Notes under the pieces: generated by a model
Told to the model about the DNA's origin: nothing
Databases searched by the model: none
What the model saw: only the letters and a program-made list of their open reading frames with translations
Shown: piece after piece, positions 6,383 through 12,800 of the stretch
How the letters are laid out: every line of letters starts with the position of its first letter
How positions within the stretch are numbered: the stretch's first letter is position 1
NCBI GenBank assembly: GCA_026770585.1
Contig: MU646322.1
Span: 122,279-137,218, forward strand
Reading direction: 5' to 3'
DNA from: Baffinella frigidus
Lineage: Eukaryota > Cryptophyceae > Cryptomonadales > Baffinellaceae
DNA: 14,940 bases
Position numbers and translations under genes: made by a program

Positions 6383-7666
6383 ATGTGATCCGAAAGGAAG
6401 CATGGCCTTTCTACAGAACAAGTTCCGGTGTCCGCCTATGTCGGGAGCTCGAAGAACCTAAAGGACCTACAGGACCTAAAGGAAGCACCTCGTCCGAGCC
6501 GCCAGCCCCAAGCAACGCCGTTAGCTAGTGATGCACTGCTGAGAGCGGGCCTATCCCTTAAGTGGCCAGTAGGCTCATACGCCCTACCGTAAGGCCCTAG
6601 GACCTGCCTAGGGCTTCCACGGGCGATTATTCGCCGTTGGTCACTTAAGGGATAGTCCTTAAGTGCCCATGCCGCCAGATTTAACGGCCAAGAGGTCCTA
6701 GGCAGGTCCTAGGGCCCTACTGTAGGGCGTATGAGCCTACTGGTCACTTAAGGGACAGGCGAGGTGCAGAGTTAAGCACACCACGCGGGGGAGCAACGCC
6801 GGGGTGGTCCTGGGCCTAGAGGCATGGACCTACCGCACATATAGAGGCATGGGCCTACCGCAGTTGTCTCATGCGCGACGCACCCGAACCCCTGGAACGC
6901 CGGGGTGGTCCTGGCTTCCTCGCGAATAGCGACGGAATGCCGTCAACTAGTAGTCACTGAGCGCGGAGTGGTGCAGGGCTAGGGGTTCGTTTTGTTCTTT
7001 TTCTCGAGGAACCCCCGAACCCCTGTAGACTCCTTAAAAATACTCGGAAATAGCCCCCCACTCTGCTTGTAGGGTGGCCCTGTGCCCACAGGCATGGGCT
7101 TTTCGTAGGTGTGGGACGGTAGGTTCGAGTACCCTTTTACACCACGCCCCCCGCGAAAAGTAAACACATCTTGGGCAATCGTGCTTGTGCCCTCACGCCT
7201 CTCCCTGCTGTCCTGAGCATGCGCTTTCCGCGGTCGTGCAAGTTGATGAATACACGTGCCATTATCGCCATCGCCTCCCCCCAGAGGCCCCAGCCCCTGA
7301 AAGGACCTGAAGGCGGTTCTAGAGAGATGTGGGGTCCTTTATGCCCTTTTAAGTTCCTCGAGCTTCCAACATAGGCGGTCACCGGAAGTTGTTTGGGTGC
7401 GTCGCGCATGAGGCAACATGTCTCCCTTCAAATATACAAACGTACGTTTATTCGAGATCGAAACCAACATGGCCACCATGTGTTCCCATCCGTGAAGGCC
7501 CAGTAAGGCGCAGTCGCCCCCTTTCCCCCAAACCCCGTCTTACAGAACACTCCGCACCCCAAACCAGTTCCGCTCTTTTCAGTTCCTTTAGGTTCTTCGA
7601 GCTCCCAACATAGGCGGACACCGGAACTTGTTCTGTAGAGAGGCCATGCTTCCTTTCGGATCACAT
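6383..7666. mobile_element. 1.28-kb element with long inverted terminal repeats
   Basis: The left end ATGTGATCCGAAAGGAAGCA at 6383 and the right end (reverse complement starting at 7666) are inverted copies over about 85-90 bp with few mismatches, through CTACAGAACAAGTTCCGGTG and GAGCTCGAAGAACCTAAAGG. A third, more diverged copy of the inner part lies at about 7348-7390. The interior holds another foldback and repeats (AACGCCGGGGTGGTCCTGG at about 6795 and 6897) but no transposase-like frame. A non-autonomous DNA transposon or a composite foldback is the likely reading; no target-site duplication was seen. Confidence 0.65.
6550..6759. mobile_element. Foldback with about 65-bp arms (CCTAGGACCTGCCTAGG family)
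   Basis: CCTATCCCTTAAGTGGCCAG and CTCATACGCCCTACCGTAAG on the left are mirrored by the sequence ending TGGTCACTTAAGGGACAGG on the right. The loop contains GGGCGATTATTCGCC, itself a small palindrome. A relative lies at 7778-7955. Confidence 0.8.
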
Positions 7667-7689
7667 CAAGCCCCCCTGTACAGAGGATC

Positions 7690-7764
7690 GTGGCAGAACC
7701 GGCTCTGCGCGCTCACCCTGACCCCCCCACCCCCACCCCCACCCGTGTATCCCTTACGTGGCGA
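7690..7764 (+). repeat. C-rich tract
   Basis: CCCCCCCACCCCCACCCCCACCC-like low-complexity sequence at about 7723-7744. The flanking TGGCAGAACCGGCTCTGCGC-GCTCACC resembles GGGCAATCGTGCTTGTGC-CCTCACG at about 7168, a diverged dispersed repeat. Confidence 0.5.
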
Positions 7765-7777
7765 GGCGGTCGGAATT

Positions 7778-7955
7778 GACCGCCAAGAGGTCCTAGGCAG
7801 GTCCTGGGGCCCTACGGTAGGGCGTATGCGCCTACTCGCTACTTCAGTGCTATATCCTTTAATTGCCCAGTAGGCTCATGCGCCCTACGGTAGGGCCCTA
7901 GGACCTACCTAGGGCTTCCATGGGCGATTATTCGCCCGTTGGGCACTTACGGGAT
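7778..7955. mobile_element. Second member of the CCTAGGACCTGCCTAGG foldback family
   Basis: GGCAGGTCCTGGGGCCCTAC and GGTAGGGCGTATGCGCC (left) mirror GGCTCATGCGCCCTACGGTA and GGGCCCTAGGACC (right). Here the GGGCGATTATTCGCCC block lies outside the arms, while at 6550-6759 it is in the loop, so the two copies are permuted. Confidence 0.75.
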
Positions 7956-8025
7956 AGCTGCACCTGCTCCATTCCCCCCTTTCCCCCTCGATCTGACAGT
8001 GACGAGTGAGACCTAGCCTGGGATA

Positions 8026-8143
8026 CAGGGGCACCTCGCTCATAAGAAACCACCCCCGTTTAGGACTCAACAGTATGCCTATGCCTAGAGCCCTATGATG
8101 GTCCTAGGGGGGGGGGCAGTTTCTTATGAGCGAGGTACCCCTG
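8026..8143. mobile_element. 118-bp foldback element
   Basis: CAGGGGCACCTCGCTCATAA (8026) is mirrored by TTATGAGCGAGGTACCCCTG (8124-8143); the arms continue through GAAACCACCCCC / GGGGGGGCAGTTTC and AGGAC / GTCCT to about 42 bp. No coding frame. Confidence 0.85.
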
Positions 8144-8294
8144 CAGGCCCGCCGCCAGGAGCTCTCCCGAGGTCCCGAGGTCCCGAGGCGGGCCTATCCC
8201 ACGCCAGGCCCGCCTCAGTCCTCGGGGAAGGGTCTACTCCTCACCTGGGACAGACCCGCCTCCAGGAGCTCTCCCGAGGCGGGCACAACCCACC
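8144..8294. repeat. GC-rich short direct repeats
   Basis: GGTCCCGAGGTCCCGAGG and two copies of CCAGGAGCTCTCCCGAGG (8155 and 8261). On the minus strand a faint further echo of the last exon of the neighbouring gene (RSRPF...PED-stop) occurs near 8210-8250. Confidence 0.5.
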
Positions 8295-8372
8295 TCAGTC
8301 CTCAGGGGCCATGACCTGGAAGGGTCGACTCCGCGCGGCGCACGTGCGCACCCGCACGCCCGCGTGGACCGC
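8295..8372 (-). pseudogene. Truncated copy of the terminal exon
   Basis: The minus strand reads AVHAGVRVRTCAARSRPFQ then VMAPED and TGA, against AVHAGVRVRVCAARSRPFQ, VLAPED and TGA in the fuller copy. The first part (FEARYTYE) is missing, replaced by AACGTAG|GCGG, which happens to supply an AG. The stop codon is at the same place in both copies. Confidence 0.6.
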
Positions 8373-8534
8373 CTACGTTGGCTTGCTCGACGAAGCACCA
8401 GCTTTGTGGGAGTTCACCGTGGAGGTCGTCCACTCCTCTCCTCCGCCACATTCGAGAAACTCGTAGAAACACGTACGTTCCGGAGTGCCGCAGACGCTCC
8501 AGCACGACCGTTGACTCCGTCATTCCGGGCCGTG

Positions 8535-8637
8535 TCAGTCCTCCGGGGCCAGGACCTGGAAGGGTCGACTCCGCGCGGCGCACACGCGCACCCGCACGCC
8601 CGCGTGGACCGCCTCGTACGTGTAGCGAGCCTCGAAC
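8535..8637 (-). CDS. Last exon of an unrecognised gene
   Basis: After an acceptor (ACCTTCAG|G) the minus strand is open for one base plus 33 codons and stops at TGA (8535-8537). It encodes FEARYTYEAVHAGVRVRVCA, ARSRPFQ and VLAPED. A donor-like CAG|GTCCTG after 8556 could instead end the exon earlier. The first base completes the split TGG codon left by the exon at 9431-9507, so the two join as NKPGW-FEARYTYEAV. Frame choice is supported because copies at 8716-8785 and 8893-8942 differ in this frame at third positions (GCT/GCG, GTC/GTT) over FEA-YTYE-V. The plus strand is also open here, so strand is likely but not certain. No family is recognised. Confidence 0.5.
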
Positions 8638-8715
8638 CTGAAGGTTCATGGTGTCGTGTCAACGGGGTTGAAGACTACTCGGTTTGGAGACTGCTCCGGG
8701 GTTAGAGACTACTCC

Positions 8716-8942
8716 GAGCGGCGCGGCGCACACGCGCACACGCACCCCGCCTGCGACCGTCTCGTACGTGTAGCGCGCCTCGAACCTGGAAGTTGAAGGT
8801 TCAGGGTTCAGAGTTCAGGTTTCAGGGTTCAGGTTTCAGGTTTCAGGTTTTGGGGTTTGGAGTTTGGGTTTTGGAGTTTGGGGTGCAGGGTGCGGCGCAC
8901 ACGCCCGCGTCAACCGCCTCGTACGTGTACTGCGCCTCGAAC
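8716..8942 (-). pseudogene. Two upstream partial copies of the terminal exon
   Basis: At 8785 the minus strand reads CTTCCAG|G then FEARYTYETVAGGVRVRVCA; at 8942 it reads CTTCAG|G then FEAQYTYEAVDAGVCAAPC. Both keep the acceptor and start but diverge or shorten in the second half. They are separated by telomere-like GGTTTCAGG and GGGTTTGG units. Confidence 0.6.
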
Positions 8943-9085
8943 CTGAAGGTTTGGGGTTCAGGTTTTGGGGTTTGGGGTTTGGGGTTTGGGGTTGGGGGTG
9001 TGGGGTGTGGGGTTTGGGGTTTGGGTTTGGAGTTTTGGGTTTGGGGTTTACGGTTTTTGGGTTTAGGGGTTCGGGTTCGGGTACA
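8793..9085 (+). repeat. Degenerate telomere-like array, G-rich strand
   Basis: GGTTTCAGG units (8790-8850) pass into TTTGGGG units (8950-9060) and GGGTTTAGG units. The array is interrupted at 8893-8942 by an exon copy. Frames reading VWGLGFG repeats over it are artefacts. Confidence 0.9.
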
Positions 9086-9106
9086 GGGTTTAGGGTTTAG
9101 AAGTAC

Positions 9107-9298
9107 CAGCTGGGGTTGTTGGGTGCGTCGGGCTCGAATTCGCCTCCCATAATGGGTTTGGATACAGGGTACAGGGTTTAGACAGGACACCCTACACCCT
9201 GAACCCTGGACTCTGGACCCTAAGCTTTAAACCCTAAACCTCGGTTACAAGTACCAGCCGGGGTGGTTGAGCGCGTCGGGCTCGAATGCGCCTCCCAT
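9107..9298 (-). pseudogene. Two 5'-truncated copies of the penultimate exon
   Basis: 9107-9150 reads MGGEFEPDAPNNPS and 9255-9298 reads MGGAFEPDALNHPG on the minus strand, each followed by the donor-like CTG|GTAC also present in the full copy. Both begin abruptly at ATG with no acceptor. Each copy is followed by the same GTACAGGGTTTAGACAGAACACCCTA-type spacer on the plus strand, so the repeat unit of about 150-180 bp includes spacer. Confidence 0.6.
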
Positions 9299-9430
9299 CA
9301 GGGTTAACGGTTGCGTATTTAGGGGGTTGGGCACAGGGCACAAGGTACAGAGTTTAGACAGAACACCCTAAATCCCGAACCCTGGACCCTGGACCCTCGA
9401 CCCTGGAGCCTAAACCCGGTTTAGCTGTAC

Positions 9431-9507
9431 CAGCCGGGTTTGTTGGGAGCGTCGGGCTCGAATTCGCCCCCCATCAGATCTCCTTTCTCCCCCGCTCCTT
9501 GCCGCGG
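9431..9507 (-). CDS. Penultimate exon of the unrecognised gene
   Basis: The minus strand runs from an acceptor (ACTGAACAG|CCG) through 25 codons plus two bases to the donor GGCTG|GTACAG. It encodes PRQGAGEKGDLMGGEFEPDA and PNKPG, then the first two bases of a Trp codon. It is the only one of three copies with an acceptor, so it is the best candidate for the functional one. Read through the donor, all three copies would meet a stop within one or two codons (WYS, WYL, WYF), so a terminal-exon reading is the alternative; the phase match to the exon at 8637 favours splicing. No family is recognised. Confidence 0.5.
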
Positions 9508-9529
9508 CTGTTCAGTGTTTAGGGTTTAG

Positions 9530-9800
9530 AGAAACGTGCGTTTATTACGGATCGAAATTTTGCCGCGCTCGCGCGAGAGAGACGATGCGAGCAGCAACGG
9601 GAAATACGAAAGGTCAGGACCGTAGGGGGGGGGGCGCCTTGCGCGTGAGCGTCCAGAGCGAGAGAGAAACGTGCATTTATTTATCTATTTCGGATCGAAC
9701 TTAGGGTTTAGGGTTTAGGGTTTAGGGATGTGGCCATGACATGGCCTCCCATCTACCCCCTTCCGTGAAGGCCTTGCAGGACTAGGACCGTTTTTTTGGC
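9530..9800. repeat. Dispersed repeat with AAACGTGCGTTTATT motif
   Basis: GAAACGTGCGTTTATTACGG-ATCGAAAT (9533) and GAAACGTGCATTTATTTATC (9666, then TATTTCGGATCGAAC) are diverged copies, and AAACGTACGTTTATTCGAGA-TCGAAAC at 7438 is a third. At 7438 and 9666 the motif is followed by a block ending in CCGTGAAGGCC, so a unit of about 80-120 bp is shared. No gene seen. Confidence 0.6.
9701..9727 (+). repeat. Interstitial perfect TTTAGGG telomere repeat
   Basis: Nearly four perfect TTTAGGG units in a row. This suggests that the telomere of the organism is of the TTTAGGG type and that the degenerate arrays derive from it. Confidence 0.85.
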
Positions 9801-9861
9801 CAAAAAAGTCAGCACACCAACTTTACCGGGGGGGGGGCGTCGGGCGGTTGGCTAGGTGAAA

Positions 9862-10045
9862 ATCCTGATAAAGTCTTTCTATTTTGTTTGTACCAACAGT
9901 TGGCCACTTTTGGAGAGAAACGACCAATTCCTGGTACCAAATTGACGGTTCGCTAAGTCCCAACCTTGCGAAAGTCTTTCTATCATTATTTGTACCAACC
10001 ATCGGCCACTTTTGGAGAGAACTGACCAAGTTCTGGTATTGTAGT
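9862..10045 (+). repeat. Two copies of a unit of about 105 bp
   Basis: AAAGTCTTTCTATTTTGTTT, GTACCAACAGTTGG and CCACTTTTGGAGAGAAACGA (9869-9925) recur as AAAGTCTTTCTATCATTATT, GTACCAACCATCGG and CCACTTTTGGAGAGAACTGA (9971-10026). The TGGCCACTTTTGGAGAG core also occurs near 10370, 10495, 11170 and 11320 in both orientations. Confidence 0.75.
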
Positions 10046-10247
10046 TTTCGGGTCAGCTCGAATTTTGGGTCGGGGTCGGGAAGTCGGGACATCAAAAACA
10101 TCTCAAGTTTCATGCTTTCTTATGGATTGATTCGATGGACCCCCCACCCATAAGATGACACATGTTTCTCATAGTTTCAGATTTTTTCCTTTCCCGACCT
10201 CTCGACCCGACCTTGAGAAAATCCGGACTGAACCAAAAAGCACAACA
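10046..10247. other. No gene recognised
   Basis: Moderately AT-rich sequence with pieces such as GGGTCGGGGTCGGGAAGTCG on the plus strand and TTTCCCGACCTCTCGACCCG further right, a weak inverted pair (about 10066 and 10191). Nothing else is supported. Confidence 0.3.
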
Positions 10248-10575
10248 CCAAATTGACTTACCGGGGGCAGCGTTGGGCGGTTGGCCAAGTCCGTTGTGAC
10301 CGCCCCCCTCCCAAAGTCAATTCAAGTCAATTTGGTACCAGGAATTCGCCATTTCCCCCCAAAGTGGCCGATTTTTGGTACCAAATTGACTTACCGGGGG
10401 CAGCGTCGGGCGGTTGGCCAAGTCCGTGGTAACCGCCCCCCTCCCAAAGTCAATCAACGTCAATTTAGTACCAGGACATCATCATTCCTCTCCAAAAGTG
10501 GCCGATTTCTGGTACCAAATTGACTTACCGGGGGGAGCGTCGGGCGGTTGGCTAAGTCCGTTGTGACCGCGCCTG
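10248..10575 (-). repeat. Tandem module of about 135 bp, three copies, coding-like
   Basis: Modules start near 10248, 10382 and 10516, each flanked by GGTACCAAATTGAC and its inverse. The best copy (10395-10475, minus strand) is open for 27 codons, PGTKLTLIDFGRGAVTTDLA then NRPTLPP, and ends at a perfect donor CCG|GTAAGT. The copy at 10529 differs from it in silent changes (TTG/TTA, CTG/CTC) over DLANRPTLPP. A broken relative is at about 9830-9862. The phase-0 end would fit the exon at 9507. The inverted flanks and the presence of a copy in the other orientation at 11201-11281 also fit a small mobile element, so coding status is open. Confidence 0.5.
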
Positions 10576-10597
10576 GCGTGCTCGCGAAAGCTCCTGG

Positions 10598-10840
10598 AGG
10601 AGTTTGGGGTTTGGGGTTTGAGGTCTGGGGGGTGGAGTGTGGAGTTTGGGGTTTGGGGTTTGGGGTTCCGGGTTTCGGATTCCCGGCGTGCTCGCGAAGG
10701 CCCCTGTAGGAGTGTGGGGTTTTGGGTTTGGGGTCTGGGGTTAGGGTTTGGGGTGTGGGGTTTGGGGTTTGGTGTGTGGGGTTTGGGGTTTGGGGTTTGG
10801 GGTTTGGGGTAGGGTTTAGGGTTTAGGGTTTGGGGTTTAG
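10598..10840 (+). repeat. G-rich telomere-like array in two blocks
   Basis: TTTGGGG units fill 10602-10670 and 10710-10810, ending in TTTAGGG units (10814-10830). The blocks are separated by repeated CGGCGTGCTCGCGAAGGCCC, a copy of GGCGTGCTCGCGAAAGCTCC at 10574, so exon-sized unique pieces again sit between arrays. Confidence 0.85.
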
Positions 10841-10843
10841 ATT

Positions 10844-10857
10844 TTAAGGAGTCAAGG
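10844..10857 (-). CDS. Speculative last exon of the right-hand gene
   Basis: On the minus strand the first AG after a very long CTT-rich tract (ACTCGAG) is followed by CCTTGACTCCTTAA. Joined to the phase-1 end of the exon at 11061 it would give ALTP and a stop. The join is only phase-compatible; the piece is too short to support by itself. Confidence 0.15.
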
Positions 10858-10887
10858 CTCGAGTCACCAGGATCGAGAGTACCAACC

Positions 10888-11036
10888 AAGAAGGATAACA
10901 AGGACGAAGAAGGATAATGATAAGAAGAAGACAAAGAAGACAAAGACGAAGAAGACGAAGAAGACGAAGAAGAACAAGAAGAAAGAAAGAAGAAGGAGGA
11001 AGAAGAAGGAAGAAGAAGGAAGAAGAAGCAGCAGCA
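10888..11036 (+). repeat. GAA/GAC purine microsatellite
   Basis: About 150 bp almost without pyrimidines other than C in GAC steps (AAGAAGAAGGAAGAAG and similar). Frames reading Arg/Lys/Glu or Phe/Leu repeats are artefacts. On the minus strand it is a very long CTT-rich pyrimidine tract just downstream of an exon. Confidence 0.95.
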
Positions 11037-11060
11037 TCAGCAGAAGAAAAGGTTGCTCAC

Positions 11061-11145
11061 CTCCAGCGGCAGGGGCGGCGAGGAACCACATGGCGCCTGG
11101 CCCCCCAATCGCGGGAGGCCCATCCGACAGCGCACCGCACTCAAC
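11061..11145 (-). CDS. Exon 5 (as found) of the right-hand unrecognised gene
   Basis: From an acceptor (GGGTGCAG|G) the minus strand is open for 28 codons plus one base and ends at a strong donor, GGAG|GTGAGC. It encodes VECGALSDGPPAIGGPGAMW then FLAAPAAG. It begins in phase 0, matching the end of the exon at 11678, and the join reads GDVVVL-VECGALSDG. A truncated echo of the exon start lies at about 11362-11404. Composition is coding-like but the family is unknown. Confidence 0.55.
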
Positions 11146-11200
11146 CTGCACCCCCGAACACAGTTTCAAATCGTCCACTTTTGAAGAGAAACGACAACGT

Positions 11201-11281
11201 CCTGGTACCAAATCGACGTTGATTGACTTTGGGAGGAAGGGATTCACATCGGACTTATCGAACCGCCCGACACTCCCCTCG
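11201..11281 (+). repeat. Opposite-orientation copy of the 135-bp module
   Basis: The plus strand is open for 27 codons, PGTKSTLIDFGRKGFTSDLS then NRPTLPS, ending at TCG|GTCAGT. It has exactly the length of the copy at 10395-10475 but the other orientation. About five codon differences are silent and seven change the residue. It lies antisense in an intron of the minus-strand gene. Confidence 0.6.
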
Positions 11282-11361
11282 GTCAGTCAAATTTGGTGCC
11301 AGGACTTGGATCATTTGTCTCCAAAAGTGGCCGGTTGTTGGTACATAAAATAGAGAGGCTT

Positions 11362-11612
11362 TCGCGGGGGGGGGCATCCGGAAGCGCGCTGCACTCAACC
11401 TGCTCCTCGTCGATACAGTTGACTAAACTGGCAGGGTTTGTACCGGAGCGGTGGCTAGATGGACGGGGTGAGTACCATGGAGAGGGATACTTAAGCAACT
11501 GTGACCCCCAATCGCGGGAGGGGCATACGACACCCCACACCCTACACCATACACCCTGAACCCTAAAGCGCTCAACCTGGCGCACGCCGACACAGGTGAC
11601 TAAACATCGTCA
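11362..11612 (-). pseudogene. Echoes of the exon 5 start and flank
   Basis: At 11395-11430 the minus strand reads GAGCAG|GTTGAGTGCAGCGC-GCTTCCGG (VECSALPDAPP), a copy of exon 5 that breaks in a G-run. A further copy of the flank lies at 11571-11606 (CTCAACCTGGCGCACGCC on the plus strand). CAATCGCGGGAGG-GCAT pieces at 11106 and 11510 show that the unit is about 180-400 bp long. Confidence 0.5.
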
Positions 11613-11677
11613 TCTCTCGAGCGTTCTGAGCGATCCAATAGTCATAAGCCCTAAACCCTGAACCCTGAACCACTCAC

Positions 11678-11726
11678 CAGCACAACCACGTCTCCGGCAC
11701 CTTCGCGGTTGCGCGGCGCCTGCCAC
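11678..11726 (-). CDS. Exon 4 (as found) of the right-hand gene
   Basis: The minus strand exon (ACCAG|G...GTGCTG|GTGAGT) holds one base plus 16 codons, WQAPRNREGAGDVVVL. Its first base completes the Arg codon left by the exon at 12583. A second copy lies at 12031-12077; in this frame they differ by N to H and by four silent changes (GGT/GGA, GGA/GGC, GAC/GAT, GTT/GTC), which is good evidence for coding on this strand. The pattern SLSIRWQAP...GDVVVL suggests a beta-sandwich segment, but no family is claimed. Confidence 0.6.
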
Positions 11727-11747
11727 CTGGTTATAGTCGGGGCGAAG

Positions 11748-12026
11748 ATTCAATTTCAATACTCCCCGCGCCCGTATGACCTTGGAGCCGTTGGCCTAAT
11801 TTCTGAAGGAAAGGCTCCAATTTCATCCCGCCAGGTATTTGTTTTAAATGGTTGGGAGTTCCCCGAATACATAAAATTTACCACACAATTTGTCACGTCC
11901 AGGGCTGGACACGACTGATTTGGCCAATTGTGTAGTAAATTTCGTTGATTCGGGGAACTCCCAACCATTTAAATCAAATACCTGGCGGGATTAAATTCCC
12001 TGTGGGAGCGAGTATTTAAATTAAAT
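11748..12026. mobile_element. 279-bp foldback element between two copies of one exon
   Basis: ATTCAATTTCAATACTC on the left mirrors GAGTATTTAAATTAAAT on the right. Inner arms of about 70 bp (CCCGCCAGGTATTTGTTTTA on the left, inverse TAAATCAAATACCTGGCGGG on the right) close on a short centre. It is AT-rich against GC-rich exon copies on both sides. The right end abuts the end of the second exon copy, where the donor GTGAGT is missing. Confidence 0.85.
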
Positions 12027-12030
12027 ACAG

Positions 12031-12077
12031 CACGACCACATCGCCGGCTCCTTCGCGGTGGCGCGGCGCCTGCCACC
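12031..12077 (-). pseudogene. Second copy of exon 4, donor lost
   Basis: CCGAATCCAG|G begins the same exon (WQAPRHREGAGDVVVL) but after GTGCTG the sequence is TATTTAATTT from the foldback element instead of GTGAGT. The acceptor looks better than that of the copy at 11726. Without a donor this copy can only be used if a site inside the element serves. Confidence 0.6.
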
Positions 12078-12099
12078 TGGATTCGGCTTATGGGTTTAA

Positions 12100-12280
12100 A
12101 CTGCGGAAAGGCATAAAGATGTTAGTTCTGGCAACGAGAGTTGCTACACAATTGGGCCATACTTGCATTTACGTGGCTAAGTTTGTACCGGGAAAGGGCT
12201 CAGATAAGTGCAGTTGAACGAGTCTCCTTTACAAAATGAAAACCCCGCAGTCCAACGTGTGGTGCGAAACCCGCTCTAAA
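12100..12280. other. Intron sequence, nothing recognised
   Basis: Mixed-composition DNA without telomere-like heptamers, hairpins or family-like frames. It lies between exon copies of the minus-strand gene. Confidence 0.4.
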
Positions 12281-12540
12281 CACGGCACCAGACGAGAGGA
12301 GGGAATTTCTGCCTGAGTGAAACAGCCCACTCGGTACGCATGAGGGCGCCTCACAAAACCGTTAACTTATGGCATGGTTTCGTTCGTTTCGTATCCAACA
12401 CATGTGAAGCCTACAGTGGGGGGGGTCGGGACCTGATCGAGAGGGACTCCCCCACCTCACACAGTAGGCGGAACACTTCTGAGGGCTAGAGTGGGGCACG
12501 GCACCGGACGAGAGGGGGGGGATCCCTGCCTGAGCAAAAC
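12280..12540 (-). pseudogene. Duplicated unit with a partial copy of exon 3
   Basis: CACGGCACCAGACGAGAGGA and CTGCCTGAGTGAAACAGCCCAC-type sequence at 12281-12335 recurs at 12497-12550. At 12433-12462 the minus strand has the end of exon 3, GTGTGAGGTGGGGGAGTCCC and ATCAG|GTCCCG, as in the intact exon at 12583 with one change. So a unit of about 200 bp including the exon end and donor was duplicated. Confidence 0.6.
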
Positions 12541-12582
12541 AGCCCACTTTGTACTCTGAGGGCTGGTAGGGTGGGGCGGGAC

Positions 12583-12647
12583 CTGATCGAGAGGGACTCC
12601 CCCGCCTCACACTGGTCCAGATGCAGCCCAACTGCGTCACCCTCGAC
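12583..12647 (-). CDS. Exon 3 (as found) of the right-hand gene
   Basis: From GCGGCAG|G the minus strand has 21 codons plus two bases and ends ATCAG|GTCCCG. It encodes VEGDAVGLHLDQCEAGESLS then I, and its last two bases start the Arg codon completed by exon 4. Start phase 0 fits an upstream phase-0 exon. The alternating pattern (VGLHL, SLSIRW) is beta-strand-like. No family is recognised. Confidence 0.5.
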
Positions 12648-12718
12648 CTGCCGCGCGTTCCGATTTAGCTCTAGATATGAGGGGGACGTGCGTTCCGATT
12701 TAGCTCTAGCTATGAGGG
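12644..12718 (+). repeat. Two tandem copies of a 35-bp unit
   Basis: GCGTTCCGATTTAGCTCTAG-ATATGAGGGGGAC at about 12654 is followed by GCGTTCCGATTTAGCTCTAG-CTATGAGGGGGTA at about 12690. Confidence 0.85.
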
Positions 12719-12800
12719 GGTAGTCATCCAGGGGATGCTCTACCTGAAAAGCGACTGACCAGGACCAGGACTCAACAGGCCTCAAGAGGGCGACGAATTC

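Noticed and set aside
8395-8534. Possible extra minus-strand exons (STVVLERLRHSGT and nearby)
   Set aside because: Donor-like GTACGT is present, but the implied intron of about 37 nt is too short and no copy or family supports it.
8364-8705. Plus-strand frame over the repeated exon unit (DRLVRVASLEPE)
   Set aside because: It is open and partly repeated, but the minus-strand frame has a conserved stop, third-position differences between copies and a phase-matched partner exon.
8793-9190. Frames on both strands reading VWGLGFG or PKPQTPNP repeats
   Set aside because: Artefacts of TTTGGGG arrays. The short FEAQYTYEAV segment inside is treated as an exon copy.
10482-11247. Frames with Arg/Lys-rich or Phe/Leu-rich low-complexity protein
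   Set aside because: They translate the GAA/GAC microsatellite. Only the exon at 11061-11145 is kept.
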